Positions 19,588 to 28,379 of a stretch of DNA of 64,000 nucleotides are shown here, in pieces. This stretch comes from Pseudomonas sp. BGI-2 (GTDB lineage Bacteria > Pseudomonadota > Gammaproteobacteria > Pseudomonadales > Pseudomonadaceae): assembly GCF_004310295.1 (NCBI RefSeq), contig NZ_SISB01000012.1, forward strand, positions 61,357 through 125,356, written 5' to 3'. Both the position numbers and the translations under genes were made by a program. The number at the start of each line of letters is the position of its first letter. The first letter of the stretch is position 1. Under the pieces are notes generated by a model. It was not told where the DNA came from. It made no database searches and saw only the letters and a program-made list of their open reading frames with translations.

Positions 19588-19690
19588 AAGATGTGTGTAG
19601 TCACTGCCACGAAACCTGCCTGCATACCGCGATGACCCATTGCCTTGCGGCAGGAGGCAAAAACGTCGAAGCAACACATTTCAAGAGCTA
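19588..19690 (+). pseudogene. Remnant of a copper storage protein gene
   Basis: The stretch encodes CSHCHETCLHTAMTHCLAAG, nearly the same as residues 24-43 of the intact Csp at 15618, followed by KNVEATHFKS and a stop. The start and the three later helices are missing, so it cannot make a four-helix bundle. Confidence 0.75.
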
Positions 19691-19789
19691 ATCGAACACC
19701 CCAATGCAGGCATACAAGAAAGTAATTTTCATGCTTCGTGGGCAATGGCAGCGTGTGTCGACCCTCCGGCCTCTACGTGGAGATTCACG

Positions 19790-20138
19790 ATGTCACAGCA
19801 AATCAAACACAGCAGATCTAACCAGTTCACTTTATCGGCCTGCGCCGTAGCGATGGCCGTCACGGTCAGGCAGTAGCACCGACGTGGACGAATAACGCCG
19901 AACCCACGAAGAAGGATGCGAAGTCCATGTCCGCGAGCAGATGGATCATTCGAAGGTGGATTATGACTTCGCGGCCAACATACGCATGCACCACCAGATG
20001 GCGGTCCACATGTCGCAAGCCGAACTCAAGAACGGCAAAGATCCGCAGATGCTCCAGGTGACCAAGGACATCATTGCAGCACAGAAGAAGGAAATCGCCG
20101 TATTCGATCAGTGGATGAAAGCGCACAAGAAGCTATGA
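19790..20138 (+). pseudogene. Frameshifted DUF305 gene
   Basis: It begins MSQQIKHSRSNQFTLSACAV in one frame and stops after 28 codons. The signal-peptide end and linker (VAPTWTNNAEPTKK) continue in a second frame, and the DUF305 domain (DYDFAANIRMHHQMAVHM … IAVFDQWMKAHKKL) in a third, so there are two frameshifts and the Met-rich linker is shortened. A GGAG site before the ATG survives. The intact paralogue at 16076 is clearly related along its whole length. The last 65 residues could still be read from ATG 19941, but without a signal peptide. Confidence 0.85.
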
Positions 20139-20412
20139 TTAAGGCGCTACTGAAGTCGAATTAGGGTGCGGCTGCTTTGAAATAAGCGGTCGTGCCGGTT
20201 TGAACAGCAATCCCCAGCCAGGCTGGTTTGCCTGAACCAAGTAGATCCGAGGATGCGCCGCGGAGCTCGGAAGCATTGATGCGCAACCCGCTCGGTATGC
20301 AAGCCGTGGTACCGGTGCTGCTCGATGAAGCAGAACCGAAGACCCCAATCTGCCGCGCTATACGGAGATCGTAGCTATTGCGCATACATCGGAAGGGAAT
20401 ACTCGGAGCCAG

Positions 20413-20484
20413 ATGCCGTTGAGCAAAGCAAGTGCCCTCTTATCCGCCTTTTTTGTATTCACGACAACGGGCTGCCAACCTTCC
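20413..20484 (+). pseudogene. N-terminal part of a lipoprotein gene split by IS66
   Basis: Twenty-four codons encode a lipoprotein signal peptide: MPLSKASALLSAFF, a hydrophobic core, and the lipobox TTGC with Cys21. The frame runs to the exact edge of the IS66 element and resumes in phase at 25212, after removal of one 8-bp target duplication. The reconstituted gene would encode about 326 residues, exported and anchored through Cys21. Confidence 0.85.
20477..20484 (+). repeat. IS66 target duplication, left copy
   Basis: AACCTTCC directly outside the left inverted repeat; identical to 25204-25211. Eight bases is the duplication length expected for IS66-family elements. Confidence 0.92.
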
Positions 20485-20515
20485 GTAAGCGTCCGCCGAA
20501 GTCACCTTGCATGAC

Positions 20516-20734
20516 TCAGGCAGATACCCACTGATGCGGCAGCAGTTGGTCGATCTCACTCGCTCGCTGCATCGGCAGCCGCGTCAGCACATCTTTGAGA
20601 TAGGCATACGGATCATGCCCATTCATACGCGCTGACTGGATCAAGCTCATGATCGCCGCCGCTCGTTTGCCGCTGCGAAGCGACCCGGCAAACAACCAGT
20701 TTGAACGCCCGAGCGCCCACGGCCGGATCTGATT
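20516..20734 (-). CDS. tnpC: IS66 transposase TnpC, 3' exon
   Basis: Seventy-two codons and TGA, beginning NQIRPWALGRSNWLFAGSLR, the conserved C-terminal motif of IS66 transposases, and ending LPHQWVSA. It follows the intron 3' end exactly and is in phase with the 5' exon at 23079-24386, so splicing would restore a 508-residue transposase. It has no start of its own. Confidence 0.9.
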   Translation of the reverse strand, partial: NQIRPWALGRSNWLFAGSLRSGKRAAAIMSLIQSARMNGHDPYAYLKDVLTRLPMQRASEIDQLLPHQWVSA

Positions 20735-20774
20735 GTCGGGTAGTCAGACGCGGTTGCCCGCGTCCAACCCCCTA

Positions 20775-20809
20775 AGAACCGTGCATGCGAGTTTCCCAGC
20801 ACACGGCTC
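20775..20809 (-). ncRNA. Group II intron domain V
   Basis: On the minus strand: GAGCCGTGTGCTGGG, loop GAAA-like, CTCGCATGCACGGTTCT. The arms GAGCCGTG/ TGCACGGTTC pair with an internal bulge, the expected form of the catalytic domain V, close to the intron 3' end. Confidence 0.85.
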
Positions 20810-20829
20810 AAGCCTCTGCTAAGGCGCCT

Positions 20830-22503
20830 CTAGGCACCCGGTTGAACATCATCGGCATAGGCAAATTGCACATCCCTCGGGCAGCGCAGGTGGTAGATCT
20901 CAAGATTGGCTGCTGCGTCCGTCCCGCCATGACCTAGCTTCACAACATGGCGACTGTGCCACGGCGTGTCTTTGGTCACCGGCTTGAAGCAGGCGCGGCA
21001 CCTGCCGCCCTGTTGCACCCATACCCGATACAGCTTGGCTCGACCTTTAACGGAAGTGAGCATCTTCTTGCCCCAGCGGGATTCAAAGTACTCATCCCAT
21101 GCAGGGTCGTGAGGGTTGGCAGCAGCCTTAATCTTGATATGCCGCACAATCGGCGTGTCTGAGGCGTCTACTAGCGTGTATTGACGCTTCCGACCATCGG
21201 CTGATTTTTCGGTACACGAGAACACCCAACGGCGCGCCCCTTGTACTTTGAAATATCGATCCTTTACCCATCGGCGTGTTTTGCGAGGGTGGCGACGTAC
21301 CGCCCATCGCCAGAGCATTTCCCACACTGCGCTGTCCACCTGATTGAAGACCTTCTTCGCGACGACATGGCTGTGATAGTTTGCCCAACCCCGTAAAACC
21401 GGGTTGAGCAAACCTATCAAGTTCGCCTGTCGTATCGTTTTGTTGGTCTTGATCAACTCTCGCAACTTGGCAAGGAGAGCCCCGATGTTCGCCTTGGACG
21501 GCTTGATCAGGAGCTTGCCGTTGTACTTGCGCAGGTTCCATCCGAGGAAGTCGAACCCGTCCCCTATGTGCGTTATTTTGGTTTTTTCCGGAGAGAGGAC
21601 TAGTCCACGCTCTTCCAGGAATTCAACCACGGCGGGCCTGACTTCATTCTCCAGCCACTCTTTCGAACAGCCAGTGATGATGAAGTCGTCTGCATAACGC
21701 ACCATCTGCATTTTTCGGGCTGTCCACTTTGCATTGGGAAACCTCATTGCCAGCATCGCTTCCAACCCGTCCAGCGTCATGTTCGCCAACACCGGGGACG
21801 CGATACCTCCTTGCGGTGTTCCGGCGTGGCTGGGGAATAGTTCGTTTCGGTAGACGTAACCGGCCTTGAGCCATTTCTGCAAAATGGCCTTGTCCATAGG
21901 GATGTTGGCGATCAACCAGTCATGGCTGATATTGTCGAAACAGCCTTGAATGTCGCCCTCTAACACCCACTCCGCGTTTGCTTTTCGTGACAGCACACCA
22001 AAGCACTGTGCGGCGGCATCCGCAGTTGAACGTTCCGGCCTGAATCCATAAGAGTTCAGATCGGCGGTGGTTTCCGCTATTGGTTCCAGAGCCAGCAAAT
22101 GAAGCGCCTGCATGGCCCGGCATTTCATCGCGGGAATTCCGAGAGGTCTAGTCTTGCCGTTTTTCTTCGGAATGAGGACTCTCCGAAGCGGGAGCGGAGA
22201 GTAACCTCGCCGCGTCAACGACTCTATCGCGCCGAGCTTGGCCCTAGGCGTATTCCAAGTAACCTTGTCCACGCCGGGGGTATTTTTGCCTTTGTTTTCA
22301 GACACCCGTTTCACGGCAAATGCCTTGCCGCTGAACGAGTGAGTCAGCAGCCATTGCAGGGCTTTCACCTTGTTATGTCTGCCATCTTGTACAGCCTTCA
22401 CAATACGCGCTTGCAGCCCTCTGACACGACGTTGTACGGCGATCCAATCGATGCCGTCCCACGACGTGCCGGAAGGTGCACACGCCAATGCTGCTGCGTT
22501 CAT
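20830..22503 (-). CDS. ltrA: Group II intron reverse transcriptase-maturase with HNH endonuclease
   Basis: The 557-residue intron-encoded protein has an N-terminal extension, a reverse-transcriptase domain (about 70-330) with KKNGKTRPLGIP, FRPERSTADAA, GDIQGCFDNISHDWL, GTPQGGIASPVLANM and the catalytic VRYADDFIITG, then the maturase domain X (about 345-440: LLNPVLRGWANYHSHVV). The C-terminal 110 residues are an HNH endonuclease with CRACFKPV, HSRHVVKLGHGGTD and the YHLRCPRDV zinc ligands. It promotes splicing of its intron and target-primed retrohoming. I chose ATG 22503, preceded by GGAGAGCAA, over in-frame ATG 22596. Confidence 0.93.
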   Translation of the reverse strand: MNAAALACAPSGTSWDGIDWIAVQRRVRGLQARIVKAVQDGRHNKVKALQWLLTHSFSGKAFAVKRVSENKGKNTPGVDKVTWNTPRAKLGAIESLTRRGYSPLPLRRVLIPKKNGKTRPLGIPAMKCRAMQALHLLALEPIAETTADLNSYGFRPERSTADAAAQCFGVLSRKANAEWVLEGDIQGCFDNISHDWLIANIPMDKAILQKWLKAGYVYRNELFPSHAGTPQGGIASPVLANMTLDGLEAMLAMRFPNAKWTARKMQMVRYADDFIITGCSKEWLENEVRPAVVEFLEERGLVLSPEKTKITHIGDGFDFLGWNLRKYNGKLLIKPSKANIGALLAKLRELIKTNKTIRQANLIGLLNPVLRGWANYHSHVVAKKVFNQVDSAVWEMLWRWAVRRHPRKTRRWVKDRYFKVQGARRWVFSCTEKSADGRKRQYTLVDASDTPIVRHIKIKAAANPHDPAWDEYFESRWGKKMLTSVKGRAKLYRVWVQQGGRCRACFKPVTKDTPWHSRHVVKLGHGGTDAAANLEIYHLRCPRDVQFAYADDVQPGA

Positions 22504-23078
22504 TTGCTCTCCTTCCGTTGAAAGGGTTCTACCTACTCTCGTGTGAAGAGAGACCATGAGGACGTCTGCCCGCTTTCGCGTGAAGTGATGTTTCAACCTC
22601 TATCCAACCCATTACAGGACGGCGTTCGCTTTTTCCTCGTTCCTTCGCCCGCACCGCCATGGGCAGTTTTTGCAAACTGCTTTCCCAATGGGAGCGATAC
22701 GGGATTTCCACGTTCCGCTTACTGAAGTACGTCGGGTTAGGTGCCTGCTATCGACCGGGAGGCATGTGGGTCACGAACGCGTAGTCGAAAGACGCTATTC
22801 CCACCTCCGTTACCTTTTGGTTCGAGCGTATAAGCCATTTCCGCTCGCTCAACTTAACGATCGTTGCGCAGATTCACATGTGTTCACCGTACCGACTATC
22901 TAGCCCTCATCCGGCTATGGCTGCCAGAAGGGTACGCCTCTCGCGATTGGTACCCCGCACCTTGCGGTGCCTCGTTACATTGTCAAAGGCGCTCTTGATT
23001 CAGCCTTCTAGATTCACCCGGTGACACGGGTGGTTCCCTCCAAGGGGAACAACTTCTGTAAGCGACTTCGTGTCGCAC

Positions 23079-24386
23079 CTCGACTGGGTTGTTGTCAATG
23101 GGCACGGCCCCATCTTCCAGGTAGCGCGTCAGCGCTACCCAGCGTTTAAGGCTGTAATCCAAGGCTTTGGCCGTCGCTGATCCGTTGGGTACAAGATCGC
23201 GCTGGGCCAACATCCAGTCGTGCAGCGCTTTCGCTAACGGCGCAGCTTTTTCTTGCCGTATCCGCCAGCGATCCTCATCACTCATCTCGCACGCTTGGCG
23301 TTCAACTTCGTACAAGCCGCCAATCGAGTGCAGTGCCTGTGCTGCCAACTGACTTTTATTCGCCACGTGCAGATCGAAAAACTTGCGGCGTGCGTGGGCC
23401 ATGCAACCAATTTCGGTCATGCCCTTCTCGAAACCGGCTTTGTAGCCAGCAAAATCGTCGCACACCAGCTTGCCGTTCCACGAGCCGAGGAAGTTACGTG
23501 CATGCTCACCGGCGCGGCTCGGGCTGAAGTCATAAACCACTGCCTTAAGCGCCGAGAACGGCGTGGTGCAGTAAGCCCAGACATAAGCGCGGTGAGTTTT
23601 CTTCTCTCCGGGCGCAAGCATCTGCACCGGAGTTTCGTCAGCATGGACAACTCGTTGGGCCAGAACAGCTTCTCGCAATGCATCAACCAATGGCTGAAGC
23701 TGTACACCGGTCTGCCCAACCCATTGCGCGAGAGTTGAACGCGCGATGGCTAAGCCGGCGCGGCCAAAGATTTTCTCCTGCCGGTACAGCGGCAAGTGGT
23801 CGGCGAATTTCGCCACCATTACATGAGCGAGCAGACCTGCTGTAGGTATTCCCTTGTCGATTACCTGGGCCGGCACCGGTGCCTGGATCAGTGTTTCGCA
23901 CTGACGGCAGGCCCATTTTCCACGCACATGCTGTTCGACGGTGAACACGCCCGGCGTGTAATCCAGCTTCTCGCTGACGTCCTCGCCGATGCGCTGAAGT
24001 TGGCAGCCGCAGGCGCACTGGGTGTTTTCCGGTTCGTGATGAATTACGGTGCGTGGAAACTGCGGTGGCAGCGGCGCGCGCTTGGGTTGCTGGCGCTTCT
24101 CTTCTGGAGCGGGAGCTGGTCGGAGGGCCTTCAACTCGGCGTCGATAGCCTCAAGATCAGTGTTGAGCAGATCGTCGAGCAAGTTGCCTTGCTCAGGGCT
24201 GATCTGCTCGCTGCGCTTGGCAAACCTGTGCCGCTTGAGGATGGCGATCTCGTGGGTCAGCTGTTCGATGATGGTTTGATCGCGGTGAATCTTTCTGCCC
24301 ATGGTGTCGACCTTCGACATCAACTGCGCAGCGAATGCACGCAGTTGGTCGGGGGTCATCTGATCGATATTGGGAGAAGAAGTCAT
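23079..24386 (-). CDS. tnpC: IS66 transposase TnpC, 5' exon
   Basis: Four hundred and thirty-six codons from ATG to the intron. It contains the N-terminal leucine-zipper-like region (TMGRKIHRDQTIIEQLTHEIAIL), the KRHRFAKRSEQ motif, a zinc-binding region (CACGCQLQRIGEDVSEKLDYTPG … CRQCETL), and the DDE-type core (VVHADETPVQML, VCDDFAGYKAG, CMAHARRKF), ending GAVPIDNNPVE. Unspliced, translation would run 31 more codons into the intron and stop at 22983, giving a protein without its C-terminus. Spliced, it joins the exon at 20516-20734. Confidence 0.92.
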
Positions 24387-24447
24387 GCCTCGGATTTTAC
24401 CAAAGCAGATCGCTTGCGGCAGTAGGCCAAGAAGCTAATTACAGTTT

Positions 24448-24783
24448 TTACAGCAGTGTGATTGTGCCGGCAGCACCAACACGCTGCCAAGGCAAACCTA
24501 ATACCAAGGCCTGAAGTTGCTCGGTATCCAGCTCCATCTCACAGCCTTGCCGAATGCCTGGCCAGTGGAATTTGCCTTGGTTCAACCGCCGTGCAGCCAG
24601 CCAAACACCAATCCCGTCATGAACCAGGACTTTCATTCGGTTAGCACGTCGATTGGCAAAGAGATAAGCACAGTGCGGCTTCGCCGCACCGAATACTGCA
24701 ATCACTCTAGCCAACGCGGTCTCGGTACCGGCACGCATATCCATGGGCTCGGTGGCGAGCCAGATGGCGTCGATGCGGATCAC
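24448..24783 (-). CDS. tnpB: IS66 accessory protein TnpB
   Basis: The 111-residue protein is the IS66 Orf2 type, recognised from EPMDMRAGTETALARV, the AYLFANRRANRMKVLVHDGIG core and GKFHWP. TnpB is needed for IS66 transposition, but its biochemical role is poorly defined. Its start overlaps the end of tnpA by 4 bases (ATGA), the normal IS66 arrangement. It appears intact. Confidence 0.92.
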   Translation of the reverse strand: MIRIDAIWLATEPMDMRAGTETALARVIAVFGAAKPHCAYLFANRRANRMKVLVHDGIGVWLAARRLNQGKFHWPGIRQGCEMELDTEQLQALVLGLPWQRVGAAGTITLL

Positions 24784-25103
24784 TTGGCAAGCTCACGGAC
24801 AAAACGAGCACACCCGTCAGGATCTGAGGATGGCCACTTCACAGTGAGTTTTTGCTGCCCGAAAGGAACCTCGATGTTGACCGACATCTGCTGATCGGGC
24901 TGGGTTGTGGGCGCAAGCCTCATCGGAACAAAAGCAGGCAAAGCCGGCGCCTGATGATCACGATAAGCAGGTATCCACTTTCGAACCAGGTTGGCGTTAA
25001 TGCCGTGACGCAGGGCCACGCTGGCCATCGACACGCCAGGTTGCAGGCATTCTTGGACGATCTGGGCTTTAAAGGGTTTGGGATAAGAGGTTCTTTGGCG
25101 CAT
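24780..25103 (-). CDS. tnpA: IS66 helix-turn-helix protein TnpA
   Basis: The 107-residue protein begins MRQRTSYPKPFKAQIVQECL and has a transposase_8/IS3-type helix-turn-helix (PGVSMASVALRHGINANLVRKW, about 20-42) as in IS66 Orf1. It is thought to assist transposition with TnpB and TnpC. An in-frame ATG at 25136 exists but the MRQR start is conserved in the family. It lies 78 bases inside the right inverted repeat. Confidence 0.9.
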   Translation of the reverse strand: MRQRTSYPKPFKAQIVQECLQPGVSMASVALRHGINANLVRKWIPAYRDHQAPALPAFVPMRLAPTTQPDQQMSVNIEVPFGQQKLTVKWPSSDPDGCARFVRELAK

Positions 25104-25203
25104 GGCAATCCTGATGATAGGGGCGATAGTGTCCACGTATTTTTAAGTGGACAACATCGCCCTTATCGCTGGGATCGGGTAGGTGACTTCGCCGGACGCT
25201 TAC

Positions 25204-25211
25204 AACCTTCC
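25204..25211 (+). repeat. IS66 target duplication, right copy
   Basis: AACCTTCC directly outside the right inverted repeat; identical to 20477-20484. Confidence 0.92.
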
Positions 25212-26120
25212 AACGTTCAACCGTTATCAATCACTGGGGATGCCGTAGCGCGGTCTCAATCGGCGTGTCAAAAGGAGGACTTCATCTGGCATAACAAGAT
25301 TGTGCCTTCCCTCTACGGCTCTGAACTCCCAGCGCTGACTGCGCCAAGCATCGGCGATACCTTAACCTTGGCAATGCCGAGTTTTACGGTTAAGTCGCTG
25401 ACTGCGCAGGGAGATGAGCTGGAGCAAGGGCGGCGCAAATTGGTGCATGCATTTGGTGCAGAGGCGCGCTTCCGGTTTGTGGCGAATCGTGCAGTGGCGA
25501 GTCACTATACCGGCATTTTCCAAAGCGGCGCCGACTGCGTGATTGGTCGTCTTTCGTTGGCGACTAAGCCGACGGATACCCACTCTGTACCGGCCTTGGC
25601 TTTGAAGTTTTTCATTGACGGTAATCACCCGTCGGTCAATTTACAGGTTATGAATTCCATTGATGGCCAAGAGAGATACAATTTCTTCGAGAAGACTTTC
25701 AGCAACATCATTCCACCCGCAGGCTCTTTTGCGACGCGCTTACTCGCCGGTTTCTTTAAATGGGCAGCCATACGTTTTGGGGCTAGAGATTCAGATCCCG
25801 GTCACTTGACCGTTGAGCATCTGGCCGATATTAACGTCGATGGCTCTAAAGTGGCTGCGCCAAGGGCGCCTTACCAACTTCTTTTTAAGCCGCGGCCGGC
25901 AGCTGCTGCTCGCTTCAACGGGGTGACAATGCAGGATGACTTTCGGATAAGGTTGACTGACTTCCCTATCGGAGAGGTGCTGTACGACGTTTACGCCTTG
26001 GATAAAGGCGAGACGATCGAGCAGGCTAAACTTTTAGGCCAACTGGTTCTAAATTCCAAGATCGTGGCGTCTCGGTATGGCGACGAAAAGCTCTACTTTC
26101 AACACAATATGCAAAGATAA
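25212..26120 (+). pseudogene. C-terminal part of an IS66-split lipoprotein (catalase-like fold)
   Basis: Three hundred and two codons continue in phase from the signal-peptide fragment at 20413-20484. The sequence has features of the catalase superfamily beta-barrel: GRLSLATKPT, VPALALKFFIDGNHPSVNLQVMNSIDGQ and the FFEKTFSN block, followed by a C-terminal part with KPRPAAAARFNGV and DYDVYALDKGE-like sequence. Heme ligands typical of true catalases are not evident to me, so the enzyme activity is uncertain. The reading frame is open leftwards into IS66 (to 24852), but that part is antisense to tnpA and not meaningful. Before the insertion this was an exported lipoprotein of about 326 residues. 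Confidence 0.75.
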
Positions 26121-26263
26121 GAAGCCTAAGTCGCTTGCGGGACAACAGGTTGATTCGGTGCTCGCCGGTAATGCGTTGACCCTCAACCGCTGGTTCAAAA
26201 CGGTAGTTACTGCAGGCCGGGCCTGCCTACGGCTGTCCAAAATCATATTTCGCCGCTCTTGGG

Positions 26264-26743
26264 TCACGCACTACCCATTTCCTCGTACGAAGCATCGACG
26301 ATGGTGATGCGCTCATCCCAAGCAGTTTCAGCGACATCGCGGATAATTTCCGCTAGCGTCTCAACATCCACACCCTCGGCCCTGATGCAGGCCAAGCGTC
26401 CGAGCGACCAATCGATAACGGTGCACTGTGGGTACTTCCCTAGCAGTGCGGACAGGGCTTCCTGAGGTGGCTCTTTGCGGGTGTACATGAAGTCAAAGTA
26501 CGGGGCACTGGCATCCTGAAGCGAGTACACCAGAGCCCAAGCATTTGATGGCCCGGGAAACCACATGGTGACGTTACGATGCGCCCATTCTGGCCCACCG
26601 TTTTTGATGCGGCGAAGTACTTCGATGATCGAATTACAACCGAGTATTCGGATCATGCGATCAGAATCAAACGTCCAGTCAGGCACAGGCTGGGAGGCTG
26701 CTTTACTGGCCAGAAGTGCAGCCATGCTTGCTTTTCTCTTCAT
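26264..26743 (-). CDS. Hypothetical protein
   Basis: A 159-residue protein beginning MKRKASMAALLASKAASQPV; I do not recognise it. It is probably soluble, with no signal peptide or membrane helix, and a mixed alpha/beta pattern: SIIEVLRRIKNGG, NVTMWFPGPSNAWALVYSL, YFDFMYTRKEPPQEALSALL, and an acidic C-terminus. The ATG at 26743 follows AAGGTAA and is preferred to the in-frame ATG at 26902, whose extra 53 residues are Arg-rich and look untranslated. It is convergent with the split lipoprotein gene. GC content and position suggest accessory DNA. Confidence 0.6.
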   Translation of the reverse strand: MKRKASMAALLASKAASQPVPDWTFDSDRMIRILGCNSIIEVLRRIKNGGPEWAHRNVTMWFPGPSNAWALVYSLQDASAPYFDFMYTRKEPPQEALSALLGKYPQCTVIDWSLGRLACIRAEGVDVETLAEIIRDVAETAWDERITIVDASYEEMGSA

Positions 26744-27026
26744 CGCATTACCTTGGGTTCGAACGTCCGTATATGGACTCCTCCTCGTTGCAAGCCTCCT
26801 TTGCTTTGGCGCCCGTGCCGACTGCACACGTATATTCGGCCTCTGACTTCGGCATCGATTCGATGCTGGGCCATGATGGGCTATTCGCGCGTCGGCTCCC
26901 AATCGCTTCTACGTGCTTTGCGCACCTGGACACTTGAGGGTTTTGCCGACGCCGGTTCGACCGGTTTGCCATTGCTCGGGTTGCTTCGCAATCGTGGTGT
27001 GAGGTGCTTCTCCCGGGATGAATAGG

Positions 27027-27743
27027 TCAGGCCGCTGCTCGATCCGGTTGGTAATCAGTGCCGTTGCGCAGCATCGCCCAAGCCATGCGTGCAGTTTTGT
27101 TAGCCAGTGCGATAGCGGCCACGTTGGGATGTGAGCGCTCGGCTAAACGGACAGCCCACTGGCTGAGTCGATCGTCTTTGGATTTGGCTGTGCGCAGTGC
27201 CGAGCGCGCACCGTGGATCATCAGCGTTCTCAGATAAGCATCCCCACGTTTGCTGATGCCAAGCAGTCGATCCTTGTCGCCAGAACTGTGTTGCTTTGGC
27301 GTCAGCCCTAGCGAGGCGGCCAGTTGTCGGCCGTTAGCAAACTGACTGGCATCACCGATGGCAGCAACTAGCGCCGTGGCAATCATCGGGCCGACGCCAC
27401 GCAGCTGTTGCAAACGGACGGCCGCTGGCTCACTTGCCGCGATCGCAGATATCTCGCCATCTAGTTCGCTCACGCGCTCATCAAGTGCGCGCAGGTCATC
27501 CCACAAACCATTCAGCAGACGACGAAAGCGTACTGTCAAACCGTTATCCGCATCTTCTAGCCAGCACGGTATTGCGCGACGCAGCATCAGTAATTCCTTC
27601 GGCGCAATGAGGCCGTACTCGGCGATCAGGCCACGAATCTGATTGGCTTTGGCCGTCCGCTGTTCGATTAAGCCGGCCCGGATGCGATGCGTCGCCTGAA
27701 CATCCTGTTGTTCGATGGTCTTGACGGCGACGAAGCGCATGCT
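27027..27743 (-). pseudogene. IS110-family transposase, C-terminal part
   Basis: From MRFVAVKTIEQQDVQ onward the sequence is an IS110-type transposase, including the transposase_20 helix-hairpin region LRGVGPMIATALVAAIGDAS and the conserved GLTPKQHSSGDKDRLLGISK and GDAYLRTLMIHGARSAL. The N-terminal DEDD catalytic domain is gone: at 27743 the frame passes without a stop into an IS21 IstA fragment. The chimeric frame runs from 28133, but a functional transposase is not expected. The serine needed for the IS110 mechanism lies in the remaining part, but the four acidic residues do not. Confidence 0.85.
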
Positions 27744-27960
27744 GGGCCAAGTCAGCCCGCAAGCGTTGAAGCGGTGCAGGTAATTGCCGGCACTGCCGCT
27801 GCTAATGCGCAGGCTGGTAGCAATTTTGCGCACGGACTGGGAAATTGCACGCCACTTGACCATCCATTTGCATCGCATCTGACCATCTGTTTGCATTCGA
27901 TTTGACCAGTCATTTGCATTCGAAGTGACCAGGAGGATCTGAATTGATCTCTCATCGTGT
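27744..27960 (-). pseudogene. istA: IS21 istA 5' fragment and IS21 end
   Basis: The minus strand encodes the N-terminal helix-turn-helix of an IS21 IstA transposase (ISQSVRKIATSLRISSGSAG, NYLHRFNACGLTWP) fused to the IS110 fragment. Just upstream, 27845-27933 holds four imperfect tandem repeats of the form TGGTCAAATCGAATGCAAA, the transposase-binding repeats typical of IS21 ends. The rest of istA and istB are missing on this side. Confidence 0.8.
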
Positions 27961-28138
27961 ACGGGTTGGCTGGCAGAAGAATTCGTCTCGGCTACCCTGG
28001 AATGACACGCGAACCTAAGCGTTGGGCTGGAGATTGCACCTGGATCATGCATTTGTGTTTTGTCGGGGCTGGCATCGACGGAGAAAATCGAAGTATCCGA
28101 CTTCAGGTCGGTCCTCTTAATGTGAAGGATCATTTATC

Positions 28139-28348
28139 GTGGGCATCGAGCAGACAAAAATGTTGATCAGCACCCGCAGCGAAGAAAACGCCAATCGATT
28201 ACTCACGGCAGGATGGACCCTGTTGCTCGTGGCAGATCGCTGTGAGGGTGAGCACCAATGGCTTGTCTATCAGTTGGCGTGGCAGCGTGAAGGTGAGCCA
28301 GTGGAAATCACATTTACTGGCGTTGAGCCTGGTCCGGAAGCTTTCTAA
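28139..28348 (+). CDS. Small hypothetical protein
   Basis: A 69-residue protein (GTG start; ATG at 28160 is an alternative) with the sequence EENANRLLTAGWTLLLVADR and HQWLVYQLAWQREGEPVEITF, which looks like a real, small alpha/beta protein of the kind carried on integrative elements. I do not know a function. It lies between two sets of IS21 end repeats, convergent with the phosphatase-like gene. Confidence 0.5.
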   Translation: MGIEQTKMLISTRSEENANRLLTAGWTLLLVADRCEGEHQWLVYQLAWQREGEPVEITFTGVEPGPEAF

Positions 28349-28379
28349 AATTTGATTCGTCTGATTTTTTTTCGTGACG

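Larger units (their letters stand above)
19588..20210 (+). repeat. Diverged second copy of the csp-DUF305 unit
   Basis: The DNA aligns by eye with 15680-16560: the same order of the csp 5' half, the segment before DUF305 (TCGACCCTCCGGCC versus TCAACCCTCCGGCC), the DUF305 gene and about 60 bases after it. Relative to the first copy, some 200 bases of the csp middle and end are deleted. Both csp and DUF305 copies are broken. Confidence 0.75.
20735..23078 (-). mobile_element. Complete group II intron inserted in IS66 tnpC
   Basis: The 5' end on the minus strand is GTGCGAC (23078-23072), the canonical group II start. The 3' end is …CCCGAC (20735), an AY end, and the flanking exon codons (GTCGAG | AATCAG, Val-Glu / Asn-Gln) join in frame. 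Domain V lies at 20775-20809 and a domain VI-like hairpin at about 20737-20770. The 5' part (22504-23078) would form domains I-III and the open frame in domain IV encodes the reverse transcriptase-maturase. All parts needed for splicing and retrohoming appear present. Confidence 0.92.
20485..25203 (-). mobile_element. IS66-family insertion sequence carrying a group II intron
   Basis: The element has 23-bp terminal inverted repeats, GTAAGCGTCCGCCGAAGTCA… (20485-20507) and its complement at 25181-25203 with one mismatch, and 8-bp direct repeats AACCTTCC on both sides. It carries the three IS66 genes in order tnpA, tnpB, tnpC on the minus strand. tnpC is interrupted by a complete group II intron of 2344 bases; without it the IS would be 2375 bases, close to normal size for the family. 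It has split a lipoprotein gene. Intact ends and duplication suggest a relatively recent insertion. Confidence 0.93.

Noticed and set aside
24852..25211. N-terminal extension of the frame ending at 26120
   Set aside because: It lies inside IS66, antisense to tnpA; the true upstream part of that gene is at 20413-20484.
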